Source of the DNA: JBGPLJ01 sp963826145
GTDB taxonomy: Bacteria; Pseudomonadota; Gammaproteobacteria; Steroidobacterales; Steroidobacteraceae
Length of the DNA: 64,000 nucleotides
Reading direction: 5' to 3'
Assembly (NCBI GenBank): GCA_963826145.1
Contig: CAWGVW010000001.1
Location: 1,488,001-1,552,000, forward strand
In this document: positions 63,891 through 64,000 of the stretch, in pieces
Position numbering within the stretch: the stretch's first letter is position 1
How the letters are laid out: each line of letters begins with the position of its first letter
Translations under genes and position numbers: made by a program
The notes under the pieces: generated by a model
Seen by the model: only the letters and a program-made list of their open reading frames with translations
Told to the model about the DNA's origin: nothing
The model's database searches: none

Positions 63891-64000
63891 ATGCAGCAAC
63901 GATCGATCAGCGCCCTCGCGGCGTTCTGTCTCCTTGCGGCCTTTGCCTGCGTGCCAGCCAGCGCCAAGGACGCCGCAGCGCCGGATGCCAAGGCCGACGC
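63891..64000 (+). CDS. Start of a secreted or membrane protein (cut by window end)
   Basis: The ATG at 63891 begins MQQRSISALAAFCLLAAFAC, a typical signal peptide with likely cleavage after VPASA, then KDAAAPDAKAD. The gene continues past the window. The function cannot be told from 36 residues. Confidence 0.6.
   Translation, partial: MQQRSISALAAFCLLAAFACVPASAKDAAAPDAKAD

Noticed and set aside
1..64000. tRNA, rRNA, CRISPR arrays, insertion sequences or a prophage
   Set aside because: No tRNA cloverleaf, rRNA core sequence, regular short repeat array, transposase or phage gene was recognised by reading. A covariance-model scan would be needed to exclude small RNAs.

Overview
The window is high-GC DNA packed with genes on both strands. 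Gaps are short, and ATGA, GTGA and TGATG stop/start overlaps are common. A 924-residue TonB-dependent receptor, an RND/TolC efflux set, lipoproteins and c-type cytochromes show a Gram-negative bacterium. The fused EIIA-HPr-EI protein with NagE, NagB-II and a GH20 enzyme suggests a gammaproteobacterium (Xanthomonadales/Steroidobacter-like), but this placement is inference.

Layout. 1-3.4 kb: end of an IlvD/Edd dehydratase, an FAD oxidoreductase and a two-subunit aconitase X. 3.4-10 kb: TolC (fused to a periplasmic-binding domain), membrane-fusion protein and RND pump. 10-11.8 kb: ligK and galD. 12-20.2 kb: one giant secreted protein of about 2,500 residues that joins a galactose-oxidase-type copper radical oxidase, a beta-propeller, a MauG-like di-haem domain and five fibronectin III repeats. 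It is followed by an overlapping SCO copper chaperone and, convergently, a CadC-type regulator. 22.3-28.6 kb (minus): ligJ, a Tat-targeted three-subunit molybdenum hydroxylase, a tiny membrane protein, a cytochrome b and a 126-residue unknown. 29.7-40.5 kb (minus): ligI-ligA-ligB-ligC, an esterase, an amidase, an amine-oxidase-like flavoprotein, a PotD/B/C-type transporter without an ATPase gene, and a class II aldolase. 40.6-43.4 kb: aldehyde dehydrogenase and an aromatic-acid-type MFS carrier. 43.5-57.7 kb: chitin/N-acetylglucosamine locus with nagE, the PTS fusion, GH20 hexosaminidase and TonB receptor on the minus strand, and gntR-nagB-nagA plus a halogenase-like flavoprotein on the plus strand. 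57.7-61.7 kb: MFS carrier with IorBA-type molybdoenzyme. 61.8-64 kb: O-methyltransferase, SDR and the start of a secreted protein.

How it fits together. LigA/B, LigC, LigI, LigJ, LigK and GalD form a complete protocatechuate 4,5-cleavage (meta) pathway from protocatechuate to pyruvate and oxaloacetate, spread over three loci. Esterase, amidase, aldehyde dehydrogenase, molybdenum hydroxylases, carriers and efflux pump look like feeder and tolerance functions for plant-derived aromatics. The second theme is chitin-sugar use: outer-membrane uptake, hexosaminidase, PTS phosphorylation, deacetylation and deamination.

Quality caveat. About 30 single-base frameshifts interrupt genes that are otherwise strongly conserved, and most are repaired by removing one base. 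They cluster at 12-20, 22-27, 39-40 and 47.7-49.2 kb. They look like consensus errors rather than gene decay, so affected genes are reported here as single genes spanning the shifts. No rRNA, tRNA, CRISPR array or transposase was seen.
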